Positions 17,537 to 27,522 of a DNA stretch of 64,000 bases are shown here, one piece after another; the stretch's first letter is position 1; every line of letters begins with the position of its first letter. The position numbers and the translations under genes were made by a program. The notes beneath the pieces were generated by a model, which did no database searches, had not been told where the DNA came from, and was given only the letters and a program-made list of their open reading frames with translations. The stretch is from contig JAHDHW010000003.1 in assembly GCA_020631105.1 (NCBI GenBank), positions 41,811 through 105,810 on the forward strand, in the 5' to 3' direction. This DNA comes from Saprospiraceae bacterium (GTDB taxonomy: Bacteria; Bacteroidota; Bacteroidia; Chitinophagales; Saprospiraceae).

Positions 17537-18199
17537 TTATCCTTCACTACCTGCCTCAGCGCTTAGCTCAATATTAAGTGAAATATCATCATGGATGATT
17601 TTATCAGCAGCAGTACCGATGATCCCTGAACCATATTTTACGTCCCAGTCTGTACGGTTGATTGTAAACTTAGGTGTAACAGCTGTAAGTTTGTCGCCCA
17701 TTACGACAACATTCGCAGGAATGGTAATACTCTTTGTGATTCCTTTCAAAGTTAAATTACCAGTAATTGTATGCGTCACATCTTCACTTGAAGAAGGAGT
17801 TACAGAAACGATTGCAAATTTACCTGTTGCATGCTCGGCTACATTAAAGAAATCCGCAGATTGTAGGTGGCCAACAAGTTTTGCCTTACTTTCATCATCC
17901 AAATCCGCATTGGTGATACTTGCCATGTCAATTGTGAAATCTCCACTAGCGATGTTTCCGTCTTTAACATCAATATTACCGCCACTTACAGCAATTGTTC
18001 CATTATGTTGTCCGGTAACCTTAGTTCCTACCCAATAAACAGTTCCACTGGTAACATTATAAGTTTTTGCAGCAGCGGGAGCAGCAGCTTCTGTTTGAGC
18101 TTCCCCTACTTTGGCAGCCTCCCCTTCAGGAGTATTTTTACAAGCTACGATAAGTGTCATAGCTATCATTGCGATTAAAAGGTTTGATAATACTTTCAT
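17537..18199 (-). CDS. YceI family lipoprotein
   Basis: A 220-residue protein with a lipoprotein signal peptide (lipobox LIVAC, Cys20) and an Ala/Glu-rich linker, then the YceI domain from about residue 45. That domain includes GTVYWVGTKVTGQHNGTI, the SADFF segment, and a C-terminal strand near TINRTDWDVKYG. YceI proteins form a lipocalin-like barrel that binds polyisoprenoids or other amphiphiles. The protein would be anchored in the cell envelope. A perfect TATCTTTG -7 element lies on the minus strand at 18244-18251. It is a single gene sharing a terminator with its convergent neighbour. Confidence 0.9.
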   Translation of the reverse strand: MKVLSNLLIAMIAMTLIVACKNTPEGEAAKVGEAQTEAAAPAAAKTYNVTSGTVYWVGTKVTGQHNGTIAVSGGNIDVKDGNIASGDFTIDMASITNADLDDESKAKLVGHLQSADFFNVAEHATGKFAIVSVTPSSSEDVTHTITGNLTLKGITKSITIPANVVVMGDKLTAVTPKFTINRTDWDVKYGSGIIGTAADKIIHDDISLNIELSAEAGSEG

Positions 18200-18243
18200 T
18201 GTTCTAACAATTGTTTTGATTAATAATAAAAATGGATAAGACG

Positions 18244-18251
18244 CAAAGATA
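18244..18251 (-). promoter_or_regulatory. Candidate YceI promoter (-7 element)
   Basis: The minus strand reads TATCTTTG, a perfect TAnnTTTG match, 44 bases before the YceI start codon. A second match (TAACTTTG) lies at 18281-18288. Neither has a TTG at exactly 20 bases. Confidence 0.45.
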
Positions 18252-18316
18252 CGTCATATTCTTTCATGAATAAGAATTGACAAAGTTAATATTCTGGGGT
18301 TAAATGGAAAGATCAG

Positions 18317-19201
18317 CTAGTTTAATAAATCTAAGAAGTCGATGGTCTCATCTAATGATTTGAGTACCTGGACATTTCCGCTTGAAGGAACGTTTTGGGC
18401 CGCAACTTGATATCCGGATAATAATACCTTACAATCACTAAACATCGTAGATAACTTATCTACATACTTTTGAACGGGGCTTTTAGCATAAGTTTCAGTG
18501 ATCATTGTAAAGATATAATCTGGCTTATGAATATTACAAGCATCGACTAGATCATTAATTGAGATATTTAGACCAAGATAATATACCTTATGCTTTCGTG
18601 CTTTTAATAAATAATGCATAAACATAAGGCTAAGTTCTTGACTTTCTTTTTCTGGAAGGTAGATCAGGAATTTTTTGTTCTCATTACCCAGGGCAAAAGG
18701 CTCATTGTCAATTGCCGTTATAATTTTTTGACGGATAAGACAACTCATAAAACTTTCCTGTACCGGATTGATAGAACCCGTTAGCCAGAGTACTCCAAGT
18801 TTATCTAAAAAGGGGTAGATTACCTGTAGCATCGTCTGTTCAAATCCAAGTTGCTGGATGTTAGTAGAAATAATACGATCAAATTTGTATTCATCCATTT
18901 CGATCATCGAAATGGTTAACGCATCGAGTTGAGTGCTATGCGTGAAGTTTACTTCAGAAATGGCAGCTACCTTTTCAGCAATCTCAGAATCATCCATTTT
19001 GGCAATCTTTGAGATTTTTATGCCATTTCTGTTTAATAGCGCAATGTTCAACAACTTCTTAAGGTCGCCATCCTGATAATAACGGATGTTAGTATCTGTT
19101 CGCTCGGGCTTAATAATACCATAGCGTTGCTCCCATATCCGAATGGTATGTGCTTTGATGCCACACAATTTTTCCAAGTCTCTTATGGAGTAAATTGCCA
19201 C
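18317..19201 (-). CDS. MerR-family regulator with degenerate B12-binding domain
   Basis: A 294-residue protein. Residues 1-70 form a MerR winged helix (YSIRDLEKLCGIKAHTIRIW, then RTDTNIRYY). A helical bundle (about 90-165) and a Rossmann-like domain (about 175-290) follow, as in the CarA/CarH/LitR light- or B12-responsive repressors. The residues that hold cobalamin in that family are changed. The Wx9EH motif reads W139-x9-Glu149-Ser150, and the ExHxxG motif reads Glu186-Ser-Gln188-Glu-Leu-Ser191. Cobalamin binding is therefore doubtful. No carotenoid or photolyase gene is nearby, so its targets are unknown. Confidence 0.85.
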   Translation of the reverse strand: MAIYSIRDLEKLCGIKAHTIRIWEQRYGIIKPERTDTNIRYYQDGDLKKLLNIALLNRNGIKISKIAKMDDSEIAEKVAAISEVNFTHSTQLDALTISMIEMDEYKFDRIISTNIQQLGFEQTMLQVIYPFLDKLGVLWLTGSINPVQESFMSCLIRQKIITAIDNEPFALGNENKKFLIYLPEKESQELSLMFMHYLLKARKHKVYYLGLNISINDLVDACNIHKPDYIFTMITETYAKSPVQKYVDKLSTMFSDCKVLLSGYQVAAQNVPSSGNVQVLKSLDETIDFLDLLN

Positions 19202-19604
19202 TTTATAAAGATGTTTTATTACGTTTCATACGCTTGATCCATTATTAAATTTTACAAATAATGAGATTATCCACGTTTAAACAACATATCATCAATAAAG
19301 TTTAGCTAAAACCAAAAACATAATAAGAGGCGCTATTTTGATATAGCTCTGTAAATAGAGCTTAATTTTTTCCTTTTTAACTATCTTAGTCCCTTTTAAA
19401 ATAGAGAGGTTTCAATTCTTTAACTTTAGTATTCTGAAAGAGAATTATACTAATAAGCGCACCTTGTTAGGTTTTTTGATGGTAAAACCCTTCTATTTTA
19501 GTCTTTAAATGACCTTAGCCCTCTTTTTTTAGCTTGGTAAGGTAATTTTAAAAATTATAGAATTAATTTCCCTAATTATTTTGTGAACAAAACAGAGAGA
19601 AATC
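19202..19604. other. Divergent intergenic region with small hairpins
   Basis: About 0.4 kb between the MerR gene and the large T9SS cargo gene. It holds a terminator-like hairpin (AGCTCT 19345-19350 with AGAGCT 19357-19362, followed by TAATTTTTTCC) and T-rich tracts. No gene upstream on the plus strand needs a terminator here, so the hairpin may belong to the cargo gene's leader. I see no convincing promoter. Confidence 0.35.
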
Positions 19605-22600
19605 ATGATGAACACCTTACTTTCCTCATATTCCATACTTCGAAACAAATATTTGACGCTAACGCTTCTTTTGTTTCTAGGGCTACAGATTGGAGGTGCA
19701 CAGACTTGTACATACACCTTAGAATTGTTTGATTCTTTTGGAGATGGTTGGAATGGTTCTACTTTGACAGTCGATATCAATGGTGCCGCTACGGACTATA
19801 CTTTTAATAGCGGAGGTGAAGCTACTTTTACTTTTACAGCCACGAGCAACGATCCTGTTACAGTATCTTATGCTCCGGGGTTTTTCGAAAACGAGGTGAC
19901 CTATAACATCCTTGATCCTAGTGGAAACATAATTTTTTCTGACGGACCTTTCCCAGTTGTTGGCGAAGTATTTACTTTTTTCGCTTGCCCAACCTGCCCA
20001 GGCCCCTTCTCCGTTAATATCGATGAAATAGGTGGTATTGATGCAGAAGTAAGCTGGAATCCTTCGGATTCAACAGGAATTTATACACTTGAGTATGGCC
20101 CTACAGGATTTATGTTAGGGACAGGTACTGCAATTATGACTACGGATACCTCAGCGGTACTTACCGACCTTCTTGAGAATACGGAGTATGACTTTTATGT
20201 TTCTATTGCCTGCGATAATGGAGATACAAGTGCCATTATAGGGCCTACTACTTTTCAGACGATCTGGTTGATTGATGTAGGAGTAACAGAAATTCTTACA
20301 CCACTTGATGCTTGTGGACTCGGCACTGAAAGCGTTGAAGTAACGCTAAAAAACTTCGGGGCTTTACCTCAATCTTTAATCACTTTTAATTACGCGGTTA
20401 ACGGAGTGAACGCAGGCGTTAGCCAACCAACGGATGGTTTTTATACAGGGGTTTTAAGTAATGATAGTACAGTGACCTTAGAGTTTGAAACCATGTTCGA
20501 CTTTTCTGTTGCAGGAGAGTATGAGATTGTAGCATGGACGGATTTGGAAGGAGATTCTAATAACGCAAATGATACTACAAAATATATAGTGACGAATATT
20601 CCTATTGTTACAGAGTTTCCGTATTTCATTGACTTTGAGACTTGGGATGGTGGCTGGAAAATTGATGAAGATGAATCGGAGAATTCAACCTGGGCGTTTG
20701 GAGAACCAATGGGAGAAGATATTACATCAGCGGCATCAGGAATAAATGCTTTTGTGACCAATTTAGAAGGTAATTATAACAATAACGAACTTTCTTATAT
20801 CGTATCCCCATGTTTTGATTTCTCTGGATTGACTGCTGATCCGGTAATTAACTTTTCATTGTACTATGATACGGAGACCAACTGGGATGGCGGCTGGTTA
20901 GAGTCAAGTACTGACGGAGGACAGACCTGGACAAAAGTAGGTGCAATGGGGACTGGAGTAAACTGGTACACCGTATTTAATACTACCCAGGATTTGGGTG
21001 ATGTATGGGGTGGAAACTCTCAAGGGTGGATCAATGCGGAACATCCACTTGATGGCTTGGCCGGTTCATCTCAAGTACGACTCAGGTTTGCTTTTGATTC
21101 GGATGGTTCTGTTAATGGCTTTGACGGAATAGGAATTGATGATATCCTGATATCTCCAATCTTTGCGGATGATTTATCAGCTTTAACCGTCACCAATACA
21201 ACTGATTCTGATTGTGGAAGCGAAATGGATATGGTTACAGTAGATATCAGAAATGCAGGAACTAACGCTCAAACAGGCTTCGATGTATCTTACCAGGTCA
21301 ATGGAGGAGATGTAGTAACAGAAAATGTTGGAGCACTTTCGATTAACTCACAGGAGGTTGCTTCGTATACTTTTGATGCACCATTTGATTCTAAAGCCTT
21401 CGGCACTGATTTCGAAATCACTGCCTGGACTTCCTTAAGTAATGAATTAAACTTCTTAAACGATTCAACTACTTATGTGTTTTCTACGGCTGATTTCGAA
21501 CAATTACCGATTGCTCTAGACTTTGAAGATAGTGTACTTCCGGAAGGCTGGGTGTTCAGTGATAATAATATCGGTAATGTTCATAATAACGTATCGGTTG
21601 TAATTTATGATAATCTATATGGAGGTGACCAGGATTATGAGGTGACCACAGGTAATATCGGACCGATCAACCCGGATGATAGCTTAACTTATGATTATCG
21701 CTATACAGACTGGAGTGCTGGTACCAACCCGACTACCTTAGGTGCAGGAGACCTTTTACTGGTCCAAATTTCAACAGATTGTGGAGAAACATTTGCTACA
21801 ATCGATCAGGTAGATGCCTCCAATCATACGCCCTCAGCAGTGATGACCAACCGTACCGTTGATCTGAATCCTTACGCTGGAGAAATCGTTAAACTTAGAT
21901 TTTTAGCCCTTTGGGGAACAGGAGATTATTGGATCGATATCGATAACATTAACATTATTGGCTGTCCAGGAGATTTTGGTTTGGATATTACTACCAACTA
22001 TGAATCTTCTGAAGGGGCCGGAGATGGCTCTATTATAATAGAACCAAGTAATGGAACCGCTCCATACACATACAACTGGAGTGATGCTAATGCACCGAAT
22101 GATATTGGCTCAGGAACTTATACTGTTACCATTACCGATGGCTTAGGCTGTGAAGATATAGTTGATATTGAATTAGGAGCCTGCCCGGCTGATTTATCGC
22201 TTGATGCGGATGTTACGGATGTAAGCTCTTCAGGAGAAACGGATGGGAGTGCTACCATTAATACAGGTAATGGTGAAGGACCATTTACCTTCGCTTGGAG
22301 TAGTGGAGAAACCACAATGACGGTAAATGGCCTTGCAGAGGGTGATTATACCGTAACCGTTACAGATGCTAATGGCTGTTCTGATGAAATTACTTTTACC
22401 GTAGGAGATTTAACGAATATTAGTGATTTAGAGAACTTTACAGTGGTTAACTTAGTACCAAACCCAACAAATGGGCAAGCAACGCTAAGTGTAGAATTGA
22501 ATCAATCAGCTTTAGTATCCGTACAAATTGTAGATGTGGTCGGTCGAGTGATTTACCAGACACCTGCAGAACAAACCGCTAATCGACAATATTTACTGGA

Positions 22601-22688
22601 TATGACTCAACAGCCAGCTGGCTTATACTTTATTAGGCTCAAAGCTGACAATCAATATCGAATTGTCAAATTAGTTAAAGCGCAATAA
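19605..22688 (+). CDS. Multidomain T9SS type A surface protein
   Basis: A 1027-residue secreted protein. After a signal peptide ending GGA/Q it shows, in order: a short Cys-containing beta domain; a fibronectin type III domain (about 130-215, AEVSWNPSDSTGIYTLEYG); a CARDB-like domain; a concanavalin-like anchor (choice-of-anchor J) module (about 340-520); a second CARDB-like domain and a second anchor module; two SprB-type repeats (about 795-940, each with APYTYNW or GPFTFAW and a YTVTVTD motif); and a type A sorting domain starting LVPNPTNGQATL. It is probably displayed at the surface for adhesion or glycan binding. No catalytic domain is visible. The Gly/Asp-rich composition explains the absence of a competing frame. 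Confidence 0.85.
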   Translation: MMNTLLSSYSILRNKYLTLTLLLFLGLQIGGAQTCTYTLELFDSFGDGWNGSTLTVDINGAATDYTFNSGGEATFTFTATSNDPVTVSYAPGFFENEVTYNILDPSGNIIFSDGPFPVVGEVFTFFACPTCPGPFSVNIDEIGGIDAEVSWNPSDSTGIYTLEYGPTGFMLGTGTAIMTTDTSAVLTDLLENTEYDFYVSIACDNGDTSAIIGPTTFQTIWLIDVGVTEILTPLDACGLGTESVEVTLKNFGALPQSLITFNYAVNGVNAGVSQPTDGFYTGVLSNDSTVTLEFETMFDFSVAGEYEIVAWTDLEGDSNNANDTTKYIVTNIPIVTEFPYFIDFETWDGGWKIDEDESENSTWAFGEPMGEDITSAASGINAFVTNLEGNYNNNELSYIVSPCFDFSGLTADPVINFSLYYDTETNWDGGWLESSTDGGQTWTKVGAMGTGVNWYTVFNTTQDLGDVWGGNSQGWINAEHPLDGLAGSSQVRLRFAFDSDGSVNGFDGIGIDDILISPIFADDLSALTVTNTTDSDCGSEMDMVTVDIRNAGTNAQTGFDVSYQVNGGDVVTENVGALSINSQEVASYTFDAPFDSKAFGTDFEITAWTSLSNELNFLNDSTTYVFSTADFEQLPIALDFEDSVLPEGWVFSDNNIGNVHNNVSVVIYDNLYGGDQDYEVTTGNIGPINPDDSLTYDYRYTDWSAGTNPTTLGAGDLLLVQISTDCGETFATIDQVDASNHTPSAVMTNRTVDLNPYAGEIVKLRFLALWGTGDYWIDIDNINIIGCPGDFGLDITTNYESSEGAGDGSIIIEPSNGTAPYTYNWSDANAPNDIGSGTYTVTITDGLGCEDIVDIELGACPADLSLDADVTDVSSSGETDGSATINTGNGEGPFTFAWSSGETTMTVNGLAEGDYTVTVTDANGCSDEITFTVGDLTNISDLENFTVVNLVPNPTNGQATLSVELNQSALVSVQIVDVVGRVIYQTPAEQTANRQYLLDMTQQPAGLYFIRLKADNQYRIVKLVKAQ

Positions 22689-22717
22689 GAATATAGCTTT
22701 TAGGCAACTTCTTAGGC

Positions 22718-22756
22718 AAAAAGGTGTTCTGTTAATTGTAGCGGAACACCTTTTTC
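22718..22756 (+). terminator. Intrinsic terminator of the T9SS cargo gene
   Basis: A 12-bp stem (AAAAAGGTGTTC 22718-22729 with GAACACCTTTTT 22744-22755) ends in T residues, 30 bases after the cargo gene stop and before bshA. Confidence 0.9.
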
Positions 22757-22780
22757 GTCAGTACTAATTATTATCAGGAT

Positions 22781-23944
22781 ATGAAACCAATGAAAATCGG
22801 AATCGTTTGCTACCCTACCTACGGAGGTAGTGGTGTAGTAGCTACCGAATTAGGGATGGGCCTTGCTCGCAAAGGACATCAAATACATTTCATTACTTAT
22901 CGGCAGCCGGCTCGCCTGAAAAGTTTTCAGGAGAATGTGTTTTATCATGAAGTTAGCTCTGCTGATTACCCTTTATTCGAATATCCTCCTTATGATACAG
23001 CCCTGACAAGCAAATTAGTGGATGTTGTCCGCTATGAGAATCTTGATTTGTTGCACGTACATTATGCCATTCCACATGCAACGGTTGCCTATATGGCAAA
23101 AAAGATTCTCCTGACAGAAGGGCGATATGTACCAACTGTTACCACTCTTCATGGTACAGATATTACATTGGTAGGGAGTAATCGAACTTTTGCACCGGTA
23201 GTTGCTTTTTCGATTAATAAATCTGACGGCGTTACTGCCGTTTCGGATAGTTTACGACAACAGACTTTTGATTTTTTTGATATCAATAACGAAATAGAAG
23301 TTATTCACAATTTCATCGACTTTGGTCGATTTAAAAAAGTAAATAAAGACCACTTCAAAAAGGCAATCGCACCTGATGGCGAACGCATTCTCTGTCATAC
23401 CTCCAACTTCCGAAAAGTGAAAAGAGTGGAAGATGTCATCAAAGTATTCAAAAAAGTACAGGAAGCAATCCCTTCGAAATTACTCTTGATTGGTGATGGA
23501 CCAGAGCGCCAAAATGCAGAAGACCTTTGTCGTAAATTGAGCCTATGTGATGATATTCGATTCTTGGGTAAGCAGGATGCGGTTGAAGAATTATTGGCAG
23601 TATCCGACCTGTTCATTATGCCCTCTGAAAGCGAGAGCTTTGGTCTGGCAGCACTAGAAGCGATGGCCTGCGAAGTACCAGTAATTTCTTCTAATATTGG
23701 AGGGCTGCCAGAAGTGAATATTCACGGAGAAACAGGTTTCTTAAGTGACGTAGGAGATGTAGACTCTATGGCGAAGTATGCCATTGCATTATTGAAAGAT
23801 GAGGAGACGTTAAATGCCTTTAGAGCGAATGCATTGAAACAGGCAAAACGATTCGATATCGAAAATATATTGCCTAAGTACGAAGCTTACTATCGACATA
23901 TTTTATCCACAAAAATTTATGATCGCCCAGAGGTTGAATTGTAA
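22781..23944 (+). CDS. bshA: N-acetyl-alpha-D-glucosaminyl L-malate synthase
   Basis: A 387-residue GT-B glycosyltransferase (family 4). It has the N-terminal glycine loop typical of BshA (CYPTYGGSGVVATELG), HVHYAIPHA, and the C-terminal donor-site motif SESFGLAALEAMACEVPVI. BshA joins UDP-GlcNAc and L-malate in the first step of bacillithiol synthesis, the low-molecular-weight thiol used by many Bacteroidota in place of glutathione. The bshB and bshC steps are not in the window. It follows a terminator, so it has its own promoter. Its last 28 bases overlap the convergent YfhO-like gene. ATG 22781 is preferred; an in-frame ATG four codons later is also possible. Confidence 0.93.
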   Translation: MKPMKIGIVCYPTYGGSGVVATELGMGLARKGHQIHFITYRQPARLKSFQENVFYHEVSSADYPLFEYPPYDTALTSKLVDVVRYENLDLLHVHYAIPHATVAYMAKKILLTEGRYVPTVTTLHGTDITLVGSNRTFAPVVAFSINKSDGVTAVSDSLRQQTFDFFDINNEIEVIHNFIDFGRFKKVNKDHFKKAIAPDGERILCHTSNFRKVKRVEDVIKVFKKVQEAIPSKLLLIGDGPERQNAEDLCRKLSLCDDIRFLGKQDAVEELLAVSDLFIMPSESESFGLAALEAMACEVPVISSNIGGLPEVNIHGETGFLSDVGDVDSMAKYAIALLKDEETLNAFRANALKQAKRFDIENILPKYEAYYRHILSTKIYDRPEVEL

Positions 23945-26010
23945 TTTCTAACACTTCCCGCAAGGACCAGCAAAAGGATACCTCCAAAGGACACAAGCAA
24001 TAAGCTTAAATAATTAGGAGGTCGAAAAGTGATGTAGACCTGATGCTCGCCCGGAGGTAATTTAAAAGCCAGAAATATTTTCTCTTTTATATAAGTTGGA
24101 ATAGTTACGTCACCTTGATGCACTTCCCATCCGGGATAAGCATATTGCAACATCCTTATCTCTGTTGGAGCAGTCAATTGAACAGTGGCTTCAATATTAT
24201 TCGGAGTAAACTTCTGAATGATAATCGTGTCTTCATTCGAACTTCGCTCGCTTAGATAAAGCAATGGATGATTTAGTTTTTCCATATGCCCTTCCGTATT
24301 TTTAAAATCTCGATAGGCTTTAAACTTCAGGTTGTTATAGCCATTATGTGCTATTTCTTTGGTGAGCATATTTTGATTAAACCAAATAGGGTAAAATCGC
24401 TTACCTCCTTGATGAATAACCTCACTGATGTTCTTCTTCGGAATAGGAAACCCTTCTGGTTGCTCATTAATCTTTTCTTGAATAGTTTTGGTACGTGCAT
24501 CTGAAATGACGGTAATCGGCAAACAAATTTGTGAAGCAATAAAGAGATCAAAAAGGATTAGGAATGTTAATAAACGCTTTAGTTTTTGACCCTTATGCCG
24601 ATAGATAAACCAAAGGCTAAGCCCAAGGATTAAAAGCTGAACGGGAGCCTGCAAAAGCACCATCTGACTATTATTATTCTGATTGATAAAGTTAGAGATA
24701 TTGGTTGCGGACGGAAGCCAGCCGGAGGTCGATCCAAGCTGTAACTCAGCGAATGATAAATCGCTTTTAAAGCCTGCGTATAAGCATAAGCCGCTTATCA
24801 CCAATAATAAAATCAGGTTAATGCCCAGGAGATATTTTTTTGTATTCGCTGGTGCTGGAACGCCCTTCGGTCGTCCAGTGAATCGCTGAAACGTCATCCC
24901 GAATAAAAGCAAGAACGGAATAAGTGCAAAAAGTCGGAATAATGCCGGATATCGGAAGATATCCATTAAAGGGACATAGTGATACAAGGCTGCCCTCAAA
25001 AAAAAGTGCTCGCCCATTGCAATCAGCAAACAAAGAATCCCGACACCAAGCAGCAATAATACTTTTCTATTTGCTTTTAATCGGATTGCCCCCAGAAAAA
25101 ACACCAATGGAATTAACCCAAAGTAAGCATTTGCCATTGAAGGGTCAGTACCCAGGAATGCGGACCTTCCTCCGGTAATTGCAGGAGCCAGTAAGGTGAA
25201 AAACGAAGTAGGTGAAAAGGGCAAAAGCTGTATCTCTTCCAAACTTAAGCGCTCAGCTCGAACCATGAGTGGTAAGGCTTCTACGAAATGGTATAAAAAT
25301 GCAGCACTCAATATCAGAAGTGTAAGACCAAATAATATGTGATTGACCAAGAGAGACTTTAAGAAGCTATACCGTTTCTTTCGTAAGTGACGGATCAGGT
25401 AGATTAAAAAAAACAAACCAAGACCATAAAATAAAATAATGCTAAAGGCGGGATAACCACCAACTAAAAGTAGGTGAGCGCACAGTGCTAACCAGAGAGC
25501 ATCTTTCCATTGATTAAATCTTAAGAGCCGGATGTAATAAGCTAAAACGAATGGAACCCAACTTGCACTAATTATCCAACTTAAGTGCTGTGCATTGCCA
25601 ATGAAAAAACCACAACAAGCATAAGTAATGCCTACCAAGAGTGCAGTGTCCCGGTCTATTGCTATGGCTCGTGCTAGCTTTTGCATGCCCCAGAAGCCGA
25701 GTAGAATATGAAGGATAAACTCAAATTGTAGTGTATAAACGGAATAACCGAAGCAGTAAGCCAATACCCAGACAATTGGATAAAGCGCGCCACTTTGCGG
25801 GTCAGTATGAATTGGATAACCTAAATTAATGTACGGATTCCAATTAGGGAGTACGCCCTCTTGTAAACATTCACCGATGAAGTATCGCATCGGGTAAAAC
25901 CAATCCATGATATCATACTTCATCGCGAACTGCATACCACTGATGGGCCAGTAGACCAGCAAGATGAAAAAAACGCTTCCCGCTATTTTAAGGGTTTGAT
26001 GGTTTCGCAC
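23917..26010 (-). CDS. YfhO-like polytopic membrane protein
   Basis: A 697-residue membrane protein with about 12 hydrophobic segments and a soluble C-terminal part (about 530-670). The start (SVFFILLVYWPISGMQF) and the early DIMDWFYPMRYF and NPYINLGYPIHTDPQSG segments match the YfhO/GT-C-like family, which is linked to glycosylation of cell-wall polymers in Firmicutes. In Bacteroidota the substrate is unknown. The final strand region (TFRPPNYLSLLLVSFGGILL) ends in one more transmembrane helix. Its 3' end overlaps bshA by 28 bases. It may use lipid-linked sugars, but this is an inference from the family. Confidence 0.75.
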   Translation of the reverse strand: MRNHQTLKIAGSVFFILLVYWPISGMQFAMKYDIMDWFYPMRYFIGECLQEGVLPNWNPYINLGYPIHTDPQSGALYPIVWVLAYCFGYSVYTLQFEFILHILLGFWGMQKLARAIAIDRDTALLVGITYACCGFFIGNAQHLSWIISASWVPFVLAYYIRLLRFNQWKDALWLALCAHLLLVGGYPAFSIILFYGLGLFFLIYLIRHLRKKRYSFLKSLLVNHILFGLTLLILSAAFLYHFVEALPLMVRAERLSLEEIQLLPFSPTSFFTLLAPAITGGRSAFLGTDPSMANAYFGLIPLVFFLGAIRLKANRKVLLLLGVGILCLLIAMGEHFFLRAALYHYVPLMDIFRYPALFRLFALIPFLLLFGMTFQRFTGRPKGVPAPANTKKYLLGINLILLLVISGLCLYAGFKSDLSFAELQLGSTSGWLPSATNISNFINQNNNSQMVLLQAPVQLLILGLSLWFIYRHKGQKLKRLLTFLILFDLFIASQICLPITVISDARTKTIQEKINEQPEGFPIPKKNISEVIHQGGKRFYPIWFNQNMLTKEIAHNGYNNLKFKAYRDFKNTEGHMEKLNHPLLYLSERSSNEDTIIIQKFTPNNIEATVQLTAPTEIRMLQYAYPGWEVHQGDVTIPTYIKEKIFLAFKLPPGEHQVYITFRPPNYLSLLLVSFGGILLLVLAGSVRNYNSTSGRS

Positions 26011-26052
26011 GTTTAGATTGATTAAGTGCGAAGATAAAGATCAAACGGCAGA

Positions 26053-27414
26053 TTATACGTAATCGAAGACTTCCTTGGGGATATCCATAATGATCACTTC
26101 GTAGTTACCATTATCTTTGATATTCATTAGCTGTACCGTCGAAATCTTATTGATAAGATCCGGATCCAAAGGTGCTTCGACTTTTAGGTAGTTATCCGTA
26201 AAGCCAGTCATCAGGCTTTTATCCTTGTGCACTTCAAAGAGCACATCTCGGCGACGGCCCAGAAACTGACTGTAGAATTGACGCTTTTTCTTTTCTGAAA
26301 GAATGCGTAGCATTTCGTTACGTTCTTTTCGAACATTCATCGGGACAACACCTTCCATTTCAGCGGCCGGCGTATTAGGACGCTCAGAGTAAGTAAAGAC
26401 ATGTAGGTAAGTAATGTCTAAATCTTTGATGAAGTGGTAGGTTTCCAAAAAGTCTTCTTCGGTCTCTCCCGGAAAACCGACAATCACATCCACTCCGATT
26501 GCACAATGAGGCATTCGATGTCTGATCGCTGCTACACGCTCTGCATATAACTCTCGTTTGTAGCGTCGGCGCATGGCTTTGAGTTGCTTATTGTTCCCGG
26601 ATTGAAGCGGCATATGAAAGTGAGGAACAAAACGATCTGAACGTGCTACAAAATCAATGATTTCTTCTGTACAAAGATTAGGTTCAATCGATGAAATTCG
26701 AAATCTTTCGATGCCTTCAACTTTATCCAACTCCTGGATAAGATCAATAAACATTGCGTCCTTTTTAGGCTTGATGCCTTCAATCACTTCGGTACCATTG
26801 CCAAAGTCTCCGATATTTACTCCGGTCAGTACAATTTCCTGTACGCCCATTTCGGCAATCTTCTGAGCATTAGCCACTACGCTCTCGACAGTATCACTTC
26901 GGCTTTTACCTCTTGCCAGTGGAATTGTACAAAAGCTACATTTATAATCACAGCCGTCTTGTACTTTTAGGAAAGATCGCGTCCGGTCTCCAAAAGAAAA
27001 AGCATTTGTAAAAGTATTCGCTTCCTGGATAGCTCCAGCCTCCACCATGCCTTTTGCAGGTGCTTTAGACAGGTCATCTATGTAGTCGAGAATTTTGAAT
27101 TTTTCCGCAGCACCTAGTACTAAGTCTACTCCTGGAATATCGGCGATTTCCTGAGGTTTAAGTTGTGCATAACAACCTACCACCACGACAAAGGCATCGG
27201 GAGAATACTTCAAGGCCCGGCGAACGATCTGCCGACACTTTTTATCCGCGAAATCTGTAACGGAGCAAGTATTGATTACATAAATATTTGCTCCTTCTTC
27301 AAAAGATACCGCAGAATATCCTTTCTGCTCAAACAATCTTCCGATTGCTGAAGTCTCTGAATAGTTGAGCTTACAGCCCAAGGTATAAAAAGCTACTGTC
27401 CGTGGAGTTGCCAT
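26053..27414 (-). CDS. mtaB: tRNA t6A37 methylthiotransferase MtaB
   Basis: A 453-residue methylthiotransferase. It has an N-terminal UPF0004 domain (LGCKLNYSETSAIG, Cys14, and VINTCSVTDFADKK), a radical SAM CX3CX2C (GCDYKCSFC) near residue 160, and a C-terminal TRAM domain. The GCKLNYSE and CSVTDFADKK signatures separate MtaB from MiaB and RimO. It makes ms2t6A at position 37 of ANN-decoding tRNAs. A TAACTTTG -7 element on the minus strand (27446-27453) gives a plausible promoter, divergent from the HD-domain gene. It is probably monocistronic. Confidence 0.93.
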   Translation of the reverse strand: MATPRTVAFYTLGCKLNYSETSAIGRLFEQKGYSAVSFEEGANIYVINTCSVTDFADKKCRQIVRRALKYSPDAFVVVVGCYAQLKPQEIADIPGVDLVLGAAEKFKILDYIDDLSKAPAKGMVEAGAIQEANTFTNAFSFGDRTRSFLKVQDGCDYKCSFCTIPLARGKSRSDTVESVVANAQKIAEMGVQEIVLTGVNIGDFGNGTEVIEGIKPKKDAMFIDLIQELDKVEGIERFRISSIEPNLCTEEIIDFVARSDRFVPHFHMPLQSGNNKQLKAMRRRYKRELYAERVAAIRHRMPHCAIGVDVIVGFPGETEEDFLETYHFIKDLDITYLHVFTYSERPNTPAAEMEGVVPMNVRKERNEMLRILSEKKKRQFYSQFLGRRRDVLFEVHKDKSLMTGFTDNYLKVEAPLDPDLINKISTVQLMNIKDNGNYEVIIMDIPKEVFDYV

Positions 27415-27445
27415 TACTTTCTTTACTTTTTTCCAAAAAGGTGTA

Positions 27446-27453
27446 CAAAGTTA
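27446..27453 (-). promoter_or_regulatory. Candidate mtaB promoter (-7 element)
   Basis: The minus strand reads TAACTTTG, a perfect TAnnTTTG match, 32 bases before the mtaB ATG. The upstream element is weak. Confidence 0.4.
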
Positions 27454-27522
27454 AGGATAAAAATACAATAATGAAGACTTAAATGACTCAGGAGTTTTTT
27501 CGTATATTTCTCAAAAAATAAG

